From contig ML769407.1 of assembly GCA_009733575.1 (NCBI GenBank), forward strand, positions 296,462 through 360,461: DNA of 64,000 nt, given 5' to 3'. Under the pieces are notes generated by a model. The model had not been told where the DNA came from and did no database searches. It was given only the letters and a program-made list of their open reading frames with translations. The translations under genes and the position numbers were made by a program. Positions within the stretch are counted from its first letter, which is position 1. Each line of letters begins with the position of its first letter. This DNA is from Gymnopus androsaceus JB14 (taxonomy: Eukaryota > Basidiomycota > Agaricomycetes > Agaricales > Omphalotaceae). Shown in pieces: positions 10,532 through 21,612 of the stretch.

Positions 10532-12232
10532 ATGCTTTCTGCTAGATGGCATCCCCCTTCGTACGATATCCGTGTAGAGGATGTGCCTATTCCTCAGTAA
10601 GCATTCTGCTTTCCTCACTTGAACTGCAACTTATCGGAATTTCAGGATCCAAGACCCAGACGATGCAATCGTTAAAGTTACCGTACGTTATCAGAATTGT
10701 GAATTGCATATCGAATGCTCATTTTGGATGTAGCTTGCTGGCCTCTGTGGTGAGTTGCATCTCACTGAACCTTGACATTGTTAATCGCTATATAGGAAGC
10801 GATCTTCACATCTACCGAGGACAGCTACCCATTGACAAGATGTACGTGCAGTGCCTACCTGCTATATCTAAACTGATCTCTTCCTAGTCATATAACAGGA
10901 CACGAGTTCATTGGGTATTACCATTCTACTCATCGTAGGGCATTCGCTGATCTTCCTGCAGGGAGGTCATCAAACTCGGTTCCAACTATGGCCCCAATGC
11001 CGCTCAACCCGCTAGCGGAAGACCAGACCTGTATGCCACGTTAAACGTAGGAGACAAAATTGTCGCTCCCTTTACCGTCAACTGTGGAGAATGCCAGTAA
11101 GCCCGGTCTCCCGCATCCGAATTACCAGGTATTCATCCCTTACTATTAGTGTCTGTCGACTCGGCTACACCGGTCGCTGCCCTGCCGGCGCCTTGTTCGG
11201 TAGCCCCAAGCTAGACGGAGGCCAAGCTCAATACGTTCGCGTTCCCAAAGCCGGAGGAACCCTCTACAATCTCAGCTCACACACTTCCTGGTCTAGCTCG
11301 ATCAATACCCCAGGTGCCGATTTCGAGAATCACCTCAAAGGAATCGCAGATAGCTCTCTTCTCCTCTTATCAGATATCCTTCCTACCGGTGTGTTTGCTG
11401 CTACGCAACTCCTTTCACACCCAAAGATGCAGCCGGTGCTTACGGGTAGGGCTTGGCCGCCGGGTTTGTATTCAACGGTGGCGAATAATGCCAGCATGCT
11501 GAGCGAAGAGGATCGTATGATCACCATTGGCGTCATTGGATTGGGGCCAGTAGGTGTATGTGCTACGGTAGCGCTACTCGACGACTTGGCGCGTAGAGAC
11601 CTCCCATACCGCGTCGTCGCCATCGACTTGAATGAGAGCAGGAGGGAAAAGATGAAAAAGGTTTATGAAACAATCCACCCTGATGGTAAAGGCTCGAAGG
11701 GGGAGTTTGTCGTTCAAGGGTTCGAAGATGCAAAGGCGACAGTCGCAAAGTGGACTGGAGGTGTGGGATGTACTTCCATCATGGAGGTAAGGCTGGGATT
11801 GAGATTCCCGCTTATTCTAACGATGTAATTCTATCGCAGGTGGTTGGCAACAACGGCGCCTTAACATCCGCATATGAGCTCGTTCGTTCATTCGGTGTTA
11901 TCACCTCCGTAGGCGTACAACCGCCCAAGAACGTCCCTTTCACCGGGCAGCAGCTGTACGACAAGAACATCTCGCTTGATTTTGGACGATGCCCTGTCCG
12001 AGCGATGTTTCCTATGGCGTTTGAGTTGTTAGGTTTGTGGATTCGCTATCTGGATTCACGCTTGACTGACAACCTTCTTTCTTATGCAGTGAGACGACAA
12101 GATGTATTCGGCAAAGTGGGTACAGAGAGTAGTTTGATTGACCGCATTGTTGGGCTTGAGGAAGCGACGGAGATGTATCGAGCGTTTGATAAGGGGGAGG
12201 TGGGGAAGGTGCTGTTTGATCCTTGGAAATAG
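10532..12232 (+). CDS. Zinc-dependent alcohol dehydrogenase family protein
   Basis: Nine exons (10532-10596, 10646-10682, 10734-10749, 10796-10841, 10888-10914, 10962-11096, 11150-11786, 11840-12032, 12090-12232) give 432 residues. This is a medium-chain dehydrogenase. The catalytic zinc ligands are in 'GLCGSDLH' and 'ITGHEFIG', and the structural zinc tetrad Cx2Cx2Cx7C is complete in 'CGECHVCRLGYTGRC'. The NAD(P) Rossmann motif is 'GVIGLGPVGVCA', followed by 'VVAIDLNESRREKM'. It resembles the glutathione-independent formaldehyde/alcohol dehydrogenase branch. The substrate cannot be told from sequence. Very small exons (16 and 27 bases) sit in the catalytic half. No frameshift is needed. Confidence 0.88.
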
Positions 12233-12735
12233 CTTGTGCTTTGGATTACATTCCGGTACGATTTTGGTTTGATTCGGCCGTTATTATGTACTTTGTGTAT
12301 TCTGTTTATTGTGCGTTTCTGCCCATGTAATTTTATGTATCATTATGAAAAAGGCATTTAGTGACTCGGAGTCTTGAAATGACTTGGGAGTCCTGAGTTT
12401 AGAGAAGCGTCAAAAAGAAAAGGATCTTCAACAGGAATTCTGCCAAGGGCCTGACCGGATTGACATTCATACACTCCTAGACCATCAGGCCGTGAAGACT
12501 TCATTATATTTGCCCTCTCATCACTTAGCTACGGCGATGCTATATCTAAAGTATCTAAAGTACCTTGCGAGTCGCCACTTTCGACAAATGTTTGCGTGCG
12601 ACTAAAGAATCATTTGTTCACTGCAAATGTGGACGCCTGTAGCAGAAAAACTTGAGCCTCGGAGGGGGTTCGTATATCTCGCTTTGACTCGGTCCTGGTA
12701 TCCGAAATCCACGTGGAACACCTTCGTTCGTCATT
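12233..12735. other. Intergenic
   Basis: 3' end of the dehydrogenase gene and promoter of the ZNG1-like gene. An AT-rich stretch at about 12280-12340 is probably the polyadenylation region. No gene is seen. Confidence 0.5.
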
Positions 12736-14101
12736 ATGGACTCTGACGCTGACTCTGATTCTGAAATACCGTATGTTGCCAAATCCACCTCCTTAATCAT
12801 AACCTCAACGTTCTCACTCTTATGCAGACAACTTGTTCCTGTTGAAGAAGATGCTCAACCTAGCGGTTCCAGCCTCAAAGCAGCGAAACGAGTCCCGCTA
12901 ACAATCATTTGTGGTTTCTTGGGAGCGGGAAAGTCGACCTTGCTGAGAAGAATATTGACGGAACGACATGGGTACCGTATAGCGGTGATTATGAACGAAT
13001 TTGGGGATACGGCTGATATCGAAGGTATTTTTCAATAAAACTCGGAGCAAATTTCTCTTTCTATAACGATTTGCAGCAAAATCCGTCACTGTTGACGGTG
13101 AATCTACGACACTGGAACTTGCAAATGGCTGTCTGTGTTGCAGTATCAAAGATTCCGGAGCCGCTGCCATCGAGAAACTGATGCAGAAACAAGGCGCGTT
13201 CGACCATATCCTACTCGAAGCGACAGGTCTTGCGGATCCCGGTCCTATTGCTGGAATGTTCTGGCACAACGAAGAATACATCGATGCGGAATCCATAGGA
13301 TCGGAGAATGGGATTGCGTTGGATGGTGTGGTATGTGTTGTCGACGCGGTATTCGGGTTGAAGCAAATGGAGGAGGATCATGCAACTGAGACGAAAGATG
13401 GAGACCACTCTGAGGAGCCCGGTGAAAGTCTTCGTCAGATAGCTGGTTCTGATGTTATCATCTTGAACAAGGTTGACCTCGTCGACTCATCGATACTTTC
13501 CGCGACGGAAGCAGCGATCAAGCATGTTAATCCGATTGCCCCAATTTATCGCACTGTTCGCGCAGAGCTTGATTTGGCCTGTATACTAGGTATCCAGGCA
13601 TATAGCTCCGGACGCCATCTCTCTCCTCCTACGAAGACCTGGTCGAACATCATGATCACGACCATGACCGATGACCATGAGCACGATCACTCATCATCTT
13701 CTGCTGCTGTCCCACACTACGTTAAGCGGGGTATATCCAGCATACAGATCTCTCTCCCTCCCCTTTCTTCCTCCCAGCTCGCGGCATTTGATGTCTGGAT
13801 CCGTACTGTCCTATGGGAAGAGCGTCTACCAAATGGTGAACCATCCTCTGATAGTCCTTCATCAGACGGTGGCATTCAAGTCCTTCGATGTAAAGGCCTT
13901 TTTGTACTCACTTCCGGCGAGCAACATGTTCTTCAGGGCGTGCGGAACATGTACGAAATTATCCCTCTGGAGAATGACGATCATGGTACTACCAAGTCAG
14001 AGTTTCCCATTGCAGGAAAGGTGGTTCTTATAGGCAAGAGCCTTGGAGAGGAGGTTCGTCGCAGTTTGACATCGAAGTGTCCTCGGGGCCGGGTAAGGTA
14101 G
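12736..14101 (+). CDS. ZNG1: CobW/COG0523 zinc-regulated GTPase metallochaperone
   Basis: Exons 12736-12770, 12828-13024 and 13077-14101 give 418 residues without any frame problem. The family signature is complete: P-loop 'GFLGAGKSTLL', the metal-binding CxCC motif in 'NGCLCCSIKDSG', switch segment 'LEATGLADPGPIA' and G4 motif 'NKVDL'. A His/Asp-rich run ('DDHEHDHSSSS', about residue 280) is a typical extra metal site before the C-terminal CobW domain. In yeast and animals ZNG1/CBWD hands zinc to methionine aminopeptidase 1 using GTP hydrolysis. The same role is inferred here. Family membership is firm; the precise subgroup is inferred. Confidence 0.9.
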
Positions 14102-14883
14102 AGAATGGAAACTAATGTATGAATATAGTGTTACTACACGTTCTGTGTTTTGGTCATCCCGAATAAATCTCTCTTCAACTCTGTTTTTTTCTAATGAATA
14201 CTGTCTCGTTGAACCTTCCCTAGAGTGTTTGAAGGATGCAATATAGTCGAAGTAAGTAGGTTACTCTCTGAATATTTGCATGATTGAAAGTCTATACAGA
14301 ACGTATGATTTTACAGCTGTGTGCCGCTTGAAAGTTCGCTCCAGTGACGCAAGAAATTCAATGCTGGTGGAAATAGCTGTAGACTCGAACAGACTTTCTG
14401 CGATCAAGGCAGCCTCCTTCCCAGGCTGCGAGCAAGGGTTAAAGTCTTAGCGGAGCGATTTGATCACGAACTTGGTAGTCAGATATTTCAATATCCCTCT
14501 CTGGCGTTATTTTCCTTTACTATTTGTGCCACTTACACATTTCAGTGCGTCTCTTTCGTTCCAGGCTTGGCTTTGACTTGCTCTGACTTTCGATGTGGAG
14601 CACCGGCGCAATGAAAGACCTGATTCATATGCGTCGTACGCGGTATTAGTCAATCGGACAATTGGCGGTAGAGTGACTTAATTCATCCGGACTTCGTATT
14701 CGCTACCGAAGCTATACATGCAGCATAATCAATGCATTACGCAGTTGCATATACATCTTTTCTACAGAAAGCACCGCCGAAGTACGAGGTAGCATCTTCA
14801 GTCCCCGAATTGAGGCCCTTCCCTTAAATACCACAAGAACTTGAACAAGTTTCTTCATACTCGACGTCCTTTTCACTAGCACC
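14102..14883 (+). promoter_or_regulatory. Intergenic with the promoter of S28 copy 1
   Basis: The last 170 bases or so (14720-14883) are near-identical to the stretch before the second S28 gene, including 'aaatacca' about 60 bases before the ATG. The duplication therefore carried the promoter. The rest (14110-14700) holds nothing recognisable. Confidence 0.6.
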
Positions 14884-16667
14884 ATGAAGATTTTTGGTCA
14901 TCTACACCTATTCACTTGCTACTCTTTGGGGAGCCGGAGCCCTCGCATCGAGTGCAATCCCGACGTCTGACAACGGTACCGCATCGAGCTCGCTCACTCC
15001 AAAAATTTTTCACCCAACAGCTCGACCACTCCAACAACGCTAGTGGCGTTTTCCAGCAACAGTACCAGTTGCAAGCAGATTTCTTCAAACCAGGAGGTCC
15101 AATTTTACTTTTCCAGGGTGAGGAGGCCACCGATATGATTCGCATTGTGAGTGATGCTCTTTCTCTCGAAGTCTGCTACGGAGTGACAATAGAATGCATT
15201 CATAGGAAACTACCATCCTGTACAGCTGGGCTCAAGAGTTAGGAGGTATCGCAGCATCTCTTGAACATCGTTACTTTGGCGAAAGTCTTCCTTTCGGGAA
15301 CGATTCGTGGACTCGGGACAATATTAAATATTTGACCCTCGACAGTGTCATGGACGATGCTGTGGAGTTCGTGAACTCGATCAAAGCAAACGTCACTGGC
15401 GCAGAGAACAGTCCAGTGATAGTCTCGAGTGGTACTTCTAATTCATCTAGCTTATCACAATTCACTAATGCTGTTCTTAAAGGATCATACGGCGGTTTCT
15501 TGACTGCAATGTTTCGCCTCAACCGTCCAGAAGCGTTCTTCGGAGGTGTAGCGTCGGCGGCACCAACTGTGATGATTAGCCAAAACGAGGAGAATAATAC
15601 TGCCAGATTCAACTGGTTTAACTGGGTACATTTTGAGATTTTTGATGGATCTACTACTAATGATGCTCAACAGGTATCCAATGTGTACTCCGACCGATCA
15701 GCAGAAGCAGCCGCCAAAATTCAAGGTGGCTTCCAGGCGCTGGAAAGTCGATTTCAATCAAGTGAGCAGCATCTGTAGTTAGTTCTATACACGTAAACTC
15801 ATGCATCCTGCAGACTGACAATCTGGCTGGGTTGCAGCAGGAATTAGGATTATGCACTGCTACCACTAATAATTCGGCCGAGTTTACCGCTCTTGCGCAG
15901 TTCCTTGCAGTTACATTCATGTTCGGCGCTGAGTTTAACTACGCTGAGTCTCAACCAGGCCGTACGCTTCTTGCTCATTCCCTTGATTTAATCGTCAACG
16001 CCACACTTGCACAATCGGATCCAATCCAGGTCTTGAATGCCACCCAATGGCTAACATATGGGCCTTTGGGCTTCACTTGTCTGGATTATCTAAACAGCAC
16101 TTCGAAGAACGGTCTCAACGCTGCTGTACCTCTCATTCAAAATGTGCCGTTCTCGTACATTACTTGTGCGTTATACTCATTATAATTGATGGTCCAAGCA
16201 TCTCACTGCTGTTGTATAGGCACATATGCTCCCATCGAGTCTTCCGATATTAGCAAAGATACCATATTCCTGCCATTTGACTCGGATAAAGCTGGGTTCT
16301 ACGCCTTTTGCAACGAGACATGGGGAGTGCAGCCTCCGACTGGTGAGGAGCTAATGGCAGAATACCATTTTACACCGGAGGATATCAACAATTCGGAGCG
16401 AATTATATTCTCTGTGGGACAATATGATCCCGTCACTGGTATAGCGCCAGTGATTCCGCCCTCTGGAAACCGGAATGCGTCAAAGACTCTCTACGTGAGT
16501 AATATGGCACACAGGGAAGATTTATTCGCTCCGAGCGACGGTGACTCTCCCACTGTGGTACAAGTGAGTTTTCCCTTTTTCTGCGTACACAGGGCAGTTT
16601 AATGGTGGCAACTTAGGCGAGGAACATCGAGCTGGAGACAATTAAAGAATGGATAGGTCTCTACTGA
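14884..16667 (+). pseudogene. Secreted serine peptidase S28, broken copy 1
   Basis: This is a tandem copy of the intact gene at 17351-19207 with the same seven-exon layout. Relative to that copy it has one extra base near 14908 (inside the signal peptide), one near 15002 and one near 15820 (start of exon 5, where a stop follows). As written, the start codon reads only about 28 codons before a stop. The catalytic residues are otherwise kept: GSYGG around 15483-15497, 'QYDPVTG' and 'AHREDL'. There are few other disabling changes, so it is either a young pseudogene or a working gene with assembly insertions. Confidence 0.75.
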
Positions 16668-17350
16668 AACCACAGACGTTAATCATAAACTTCCTTTCTT
16701 TCGTATTTATGGACCATAGTATTTATTCCACTAATGACACGGTAATTTTCGTACTCACTTCATATTAAACAACCACAGGCCAAAGCCTGGAGCGACTTTG
16801 AACATCTTCTTGGACAATGACCGCATATAGAGAAACTGCCATGGTTGTGATAAGAAAGAGAAGTCGCGGAACTGGCTCTACCTTTACTGTCAGCGTACTT
16901 ACTTGCAAGTGACCGTGCATAGTGAGGCCTTGAATCGTTTTACTTGGATGCCAACAAATCAGCAACAAGCGTTTTCGGAAAGTATGCTAGGAATTCATAA
17001 TTGGCTGTAATGTACGCGGTTCCAGCTGATTGCGAAATCGTAGAATAGTTAAATGACGAACTTTGAATGTTTAACGCTCACCGTGCATGCGCACAATGCC
17101 GATTTTATCCCGCGCCACTGCAAAGAATCTAATTTACACTCACACCTATTCTACCTTATTCAATACGATCAGCTGCTTCAGGCCGGACTCAGTACTACGG
17201 CTAAAGCTATACATGCAACGTCTTTTCTACAGAAAGCACCGCCAAAGTAGCATCTTCGAGCCCCAAATTGAGGCCCTTCCCTTAAATACAACAAGAACTT
17301 GAACAAGTTTCTTCCTGTTTCTTCGTACTCACTTCGTTGTCACTAGCACC
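16668..17350 (+). promoter_or_regulatory. Spacer and promoter between the S28 copies
   Basis: The first 130 bases (to about 16800) match the downstream flank of copy 2. The last 150 or so bases match the promoter of copy 1. Between them is unique sequence without a gene. Confidence 0.6.
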
Positions 17351-19207
17351 ATGAAGATCTTTGATCATCTACGCTCTTCACTTGCCACTCTTTGGGGCGC
17401 TGGATCTCTCGAATTTCTAGCATTGAGTGCAATCCCGACGTCTGACAACGGTACCATATCGAGCTCGCTATGCCCAAAGTTTTTCACACAACAGCTCGAC
17501 CACTCCAACAATGCTAGTGGCGTTTTCCAGCAACAGTACCAGTTACAGACGGACTTCTTCAAACCAGGAGGTCCGATTTTGCTTTTCCAGGGTGAGGAGG
17601 CGGTCGATATGATTCGCATTGTAAGTCATACTCATTCTCTTGAGTCTAATATGGACTGGAAACAGAATGTATCCATAGGAAACTACCATCCTGTACAGCT
17701 GGGCTCAAGAGTTAGGAGGTATCGCAGCATCTCTTGAGCATCGTTACTTTGGAGAAAGTCTTCCTTTCGGAAACGATTCATGGACTCGGGACAACATTAA
17801 ATATCTGACCCTCGACAATGTCATGGACGATGCTGTCGAGTTTGTGAACTGGATTAAATCAAACGTCACTGGCGCAGAGAGCAGTCCAGTGATAGTCTCG
17901 AGTGGTACTTTTCAATTTCCCCTAGTTTTTACGGTCAAAATTCACTGATATGGTTCCTAAAGGATCATATGGCGGTTTCCTGACTGCAATTTTTCGCCTC
18001 AACCGCCCAGAAGCGTTCTTCGGAGGTGTAGCGTCCGCAGCACCAACTGCGATGATTAGCCAAAACGAGCAGAATAATACTGCCAGATTCAACTGGTATA
18101 ACTGGGTACGGAAATTTTGAGACATTTACTTCCCCCCTGCCTTTCGTACGAAAGGCAAAAAAAGGATTCATATCCTCCCTTGCCTAACCTGAATCTAGCT
18201 GATGATACTACGTAGGTATCCAATGTGTATTCCGACAGATCAGCAGAAGCAGCCGCCAAAATCCAAGGTGGTTTCCAGGCGCTGGAAAGTCGATTAAAAT
18301 CAAGTGAGCATCCGTAATTAGTTGTAATGTCGCTTGAACCCATACATCCCCCAGACAAAAATCTGACTGGATTGCAGCAAGAATTGGGACTGTGCACTGC
18401 TCCTACCAATAGCTTTAACGAGGTTACTCTTCTCGCGCAGTTCCTCGCAACCACATTCATGTTGGGCGCTGAGTTCAACTACGCTGAGGCCCAGCCAGGC
18501 CGTACGCTTCTTACTCGTCCCCTTGATCTAATCGTCAACGCCACACTTGCACAATCGGATCCAATCCAGGTTTTGAATGCCACCCAATGGCTAACCTATG
18601 GGCCTTTGGGCTTCACTTGTCTGGATTATCTGAATGACACTTCAAAGAATGGTATTCGAGCTGCCGTGCCTCTCATTCAATATGTTCCATTCTCATACAT
18701 TATTTGTGCGTTATACTCGTTCCAATTGGTGGTTCAAGCATCTCATTGCTGCTGTATAGGCACGTATGTTGTCATTGAGTCTTCCGATATTGGCAACGAT
18801 ACCATATTCCTACCATTTGACTCGAATAAAGCTGGGTTCTACGCCTTCTGCAACGAGACATGGGGAGTGCAGCCTCCGACTGGCGAGGAGCTAATGGCAG
18901 AATACCATTTTACACCGGAGGATATCAACAATTCGGAGCGAATTATATTCTCTGTGGGACAATATGATCCCGTTACTGGTATAGCGCCAGTGATTCCGCC
19001 CTCTGGAAACCGGAATGCGTCAAAGACTCTCTACGTGAGTAATATGGCACACAGGGAAGATTTATTCGCTCCGAGCGACGGTGACTCTCCCACTGTGGTA
19101 CAAGTGAGTTTTCCCTTTTTCTGCGTACACAGGACAGTTTAATGGTGGCAACTTAGGCGAGGAACATCGAGCTGGAGACAATTAAAGAATGGATAGGTCT
19201 CTACTGA
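17351..19207 (+). CDS. Secreted serine carboxypeptidase S28 family (PRCP/DPP2/PRSS16 type)
   Basis: Exons 17351-17620, 17679-17904, 17963-18105, 18216-18303, 18355-18705, 18760-19103 and 19157-19207 join to 490 residues. The N-terminus is a signal peptide. Next comes 'FFTQQLDHSNN', typical of the S28 start, then 'LYSWAQELGG' and 'EHRYFGESLPFG'. The catalytic triad is visible: Ser in 'SSGSYGGFLTA' (about residue 167), Asp in 'GQYDPVTG' and His in 'NMAHREDL'. Members cleave after proline at acidic pH. Secretion into the medium for protein or proline-rich peptide digestion is inferred. Several N-glycosylation sequons (NNAS, NVT, NAT, NDTS) are present. Its 3' half is almost identical to copy 1. 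Confidence 0.9.
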
Positions 19208-19698
19208 AACCACAGACGTTAATCACGAACTTCCTTTCTTTCGTATTTATGGACCATAGTATCTATTCCACTAATGACACGTAATTTTCGTACTCACTTC
19301 ATATTAAACAACCACAGGCCAAAGCCTAGAACGACTTTGAACATCCTAAATGTGCATTTCCTTCACAGTTCACCCAAATCATAAATGATATGCAAAACCA
19401 GCCTCCTTCCAGTTTGGGAATCGCGTCGTGGTTTTGAGAGAAAGCTTATTCGAATCAAGCAGATTTGCTGTTGGGATGAGCAAAAATTCCCTGGTGTCAA
19501 GAAACTCACCATGTCCTTGCAGCCACGAGACTGAAAGTTGTGTTTCGGGGAGACCTTCTCCATCACGGAGATAACGAGATAAGCAGGCCATCTAAGGTCA
19601 CATGTGCAATCAAAACGCGCACCTTGCTCATCAGTCTACCGTTTAATTCATCCCACGACCTGGCAATCTCAACACAAACTACTCCTTCCACACACTGA
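19208..19698. other. Intergenic between S28 copy 2 and RAP1
   Basis: 19208-19345 repeats the downstream flank of S28 copy 1. From 19363 on, the minus strand holds a weak open reading frame (listed separately). A BRCT-encoding 5' part of RAP1 was looked for here on the plus strand and not found. Confidence 0.5.
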
Positions 19699-19748
19699 AC
19701 ATCGAATATAAATGGTAGGGTACGAGAAAACTTCGTCGCATTAAGCAA
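19363..19748 (-). CDS. Possible short gene or gene fragment
   Basis: Two minus-strand open segments join through a possible 31-base intron (GTGCGC to TTAG). The first carries 'TLPFIFDVQCVEG' and 'IARSWDELNGRL', the second 'LPETQLSVSWLQGH'. Composition looks coding, but no start codon is convincing and no family is recognised. It could be the remnant of a gene lying divergent to RAP1. Confidence 0.2.
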
Positions 19749-21373
19749 TCGATCTGGTGTTCAACCCGTTTTTATTAATAACAGTGGCCGAAATCAGTTC
19801 AGTCCCGAAGATGACGCTCTTTTGGTGGAATATCTATCTCATTATAATGAAGGAAGAAAGGGGAATGCTATCTATCAGCAGCTTACGGAAAATGTGCGTT
19901 CAGTCTCACACTCTCTCCAGAATTGTTGCTAATTTCTAAGCAAAACAGAGAGGCCAATGGCCATGGAGTGCTAGACACCCTTGGCAGTCATGGAGGCATC
20001 GCTACAGAAGAGAATCTGATGACTTTGATCGCCGAATCCGTATATATCAACGAAAGCAGGACACTGAGGCTACTGATCAAGCTCGAGTAGTACCTGACGA
20101 AAATCCCGACATAGGAAATGGGGATTCCACTCGATTAGGAAAACGCAAGGCGAAACCAGCTGCAGAAAACAGAGGAAAAGAGAAACTACCCAGAATCGAA
20201 AGTTCTCCGGATGAGAGGAACCCACAAAACCCTCAAGATAAACGCAATCGGAAGGGTAAAATGGACCAGGAAACATTTCCAAAATCTCAGTCCGACCCTT
20301 TTGTATCGACTGGCATTGGCATTGTCCCCGTCGGTGAATTGCGACGAGGTCAAGTTAACCCCGATGATAAAGGTGAAGGCTCCAGTCGTACAGGTGCCCT
20401 CATGCGGCAGCAACAGCGAGAACAGCAGGTTGAGAGGGTGCAGGCGGATAACAACGATGACCCCTTTCCTTCCTTTTCGCCCCCTGCTATCGCAGTTCTT
20501 TTGGGCACTGAGGACGAGTCGGATGAAGATAGGAATACAAGCCCGGAACCGCCAGCCAACGACAGGTGCGAGTTGAATCTTCTATTGGACAATTCGGACC
20601 CAAATACATTGGTCGCGAAAAAAGTGTAAGTTGTCTTTTTCGACAAATATCTTTATTGACCCGTACCCTAGCTCTGTACCCCCTTTTCCGCCTGATTCAT
20701 CGCCTGTTGATGATCACGACCTTCCATCCGAATTTGTCCAGCCAATTCCTCGCTCTACCTCCAACCATGAACCATCACAATCTCCCCCCTTCTGGTTATC
20801 CGCCTCTGACCAATCGCGACTCATCGATAGTATGGTCGAGAGCTTGGCTGAACAATACCAGCTTTCTACCGACTATGTGCTGCAGGTTTGGAAGAAGGCG
20901 GGGGATTTGGGGGAAGTAGCCGCTATATTAAAACAGTCGATAGATACAGAACACGATCTTCTGTGTAAATCCCCCACACAACCTGTTGAAACAAACAAAA
21001 TTCCGCTCGGGGTCGAAGGGTCAGACGCGAGTCAGGCCGATCCTATCATCACCGAAACAGAACGAGGTGATACAAATTGTAGTCTATCGACAGGCTTTCG
21101 CAATGCGGGGAACGACTCCAACGTGCCCATGATTGTGGACAGTGCTGGACCGGAACCCAGTGAGGATTCAAGGGCCACTGTACCGCGTTCTGGGAACGAT
21201 GGAGCAAAGGTGGATGGGCTTAACCCATCTACTTCGATCATACCAATCATTTAGATGAAGAGGAGTCTTGGCCTCCGGAAAGGATTAGGATCTATTCATT
21301 GGTTTCTTCTCCTGGGAGAAAACAAGTCCTACATAAATTTTGGAAAAAGTATGGAAATGAGTTTCTTCAGTAG
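19699..21373 (+). CDS. RAP1: Rap1-like telomere-binding protein (Myb domain), 5' end uncertain
   Basis: The first recognised exon carries 'FSPEDDALLVEYLSHY' and 'GNAIYQQLTEN'. After an intron at about 19893-19950 the next gives 'GQWPWSARHPWQSWRHRYR' and 'FDRRIRIYQ'. Together these form the Rap1/TERF2IP Myb domain. Further on, 'SMVESLAEQYQLSTDYVLQ' with 'KKAGDLGEVAAIL' looks like the C-terminal RCT fold. Rap1 coats telomeric DNA or docks on a TRF-type protein and controls telomere length and silencing. A short frame stops at 21254. A GTGAGG donor at about 21163 with a TTTAG acceptor at 21254 extends the protein with 'EEESWPPERIRIYS' to 21373, which I prefer. No start ATG or BRCT domain is visible, so the 5' end is incomplete. 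Confidence 0.75.
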
Positions 21374-21612
21374 CTAGCTATTTATTTTATTCTCAGTTCA
21401 TCCTTGGGACTTACCACTATATTCATGTAATACTTAGCGATGCGCAAGGATGACACTGACGAGATATCGATTAACATCGAAACCTTCTAACCTCGCTGTT
21501 CATTCAAAAAATTTCATGTAACTCATATTAAAATTTTCGCATTGATACAGATACAGTACAACGTTACGACGTAGTCAGAATTCATAGAGTTCATTCAACA
21601 TCGGAGAACCAA

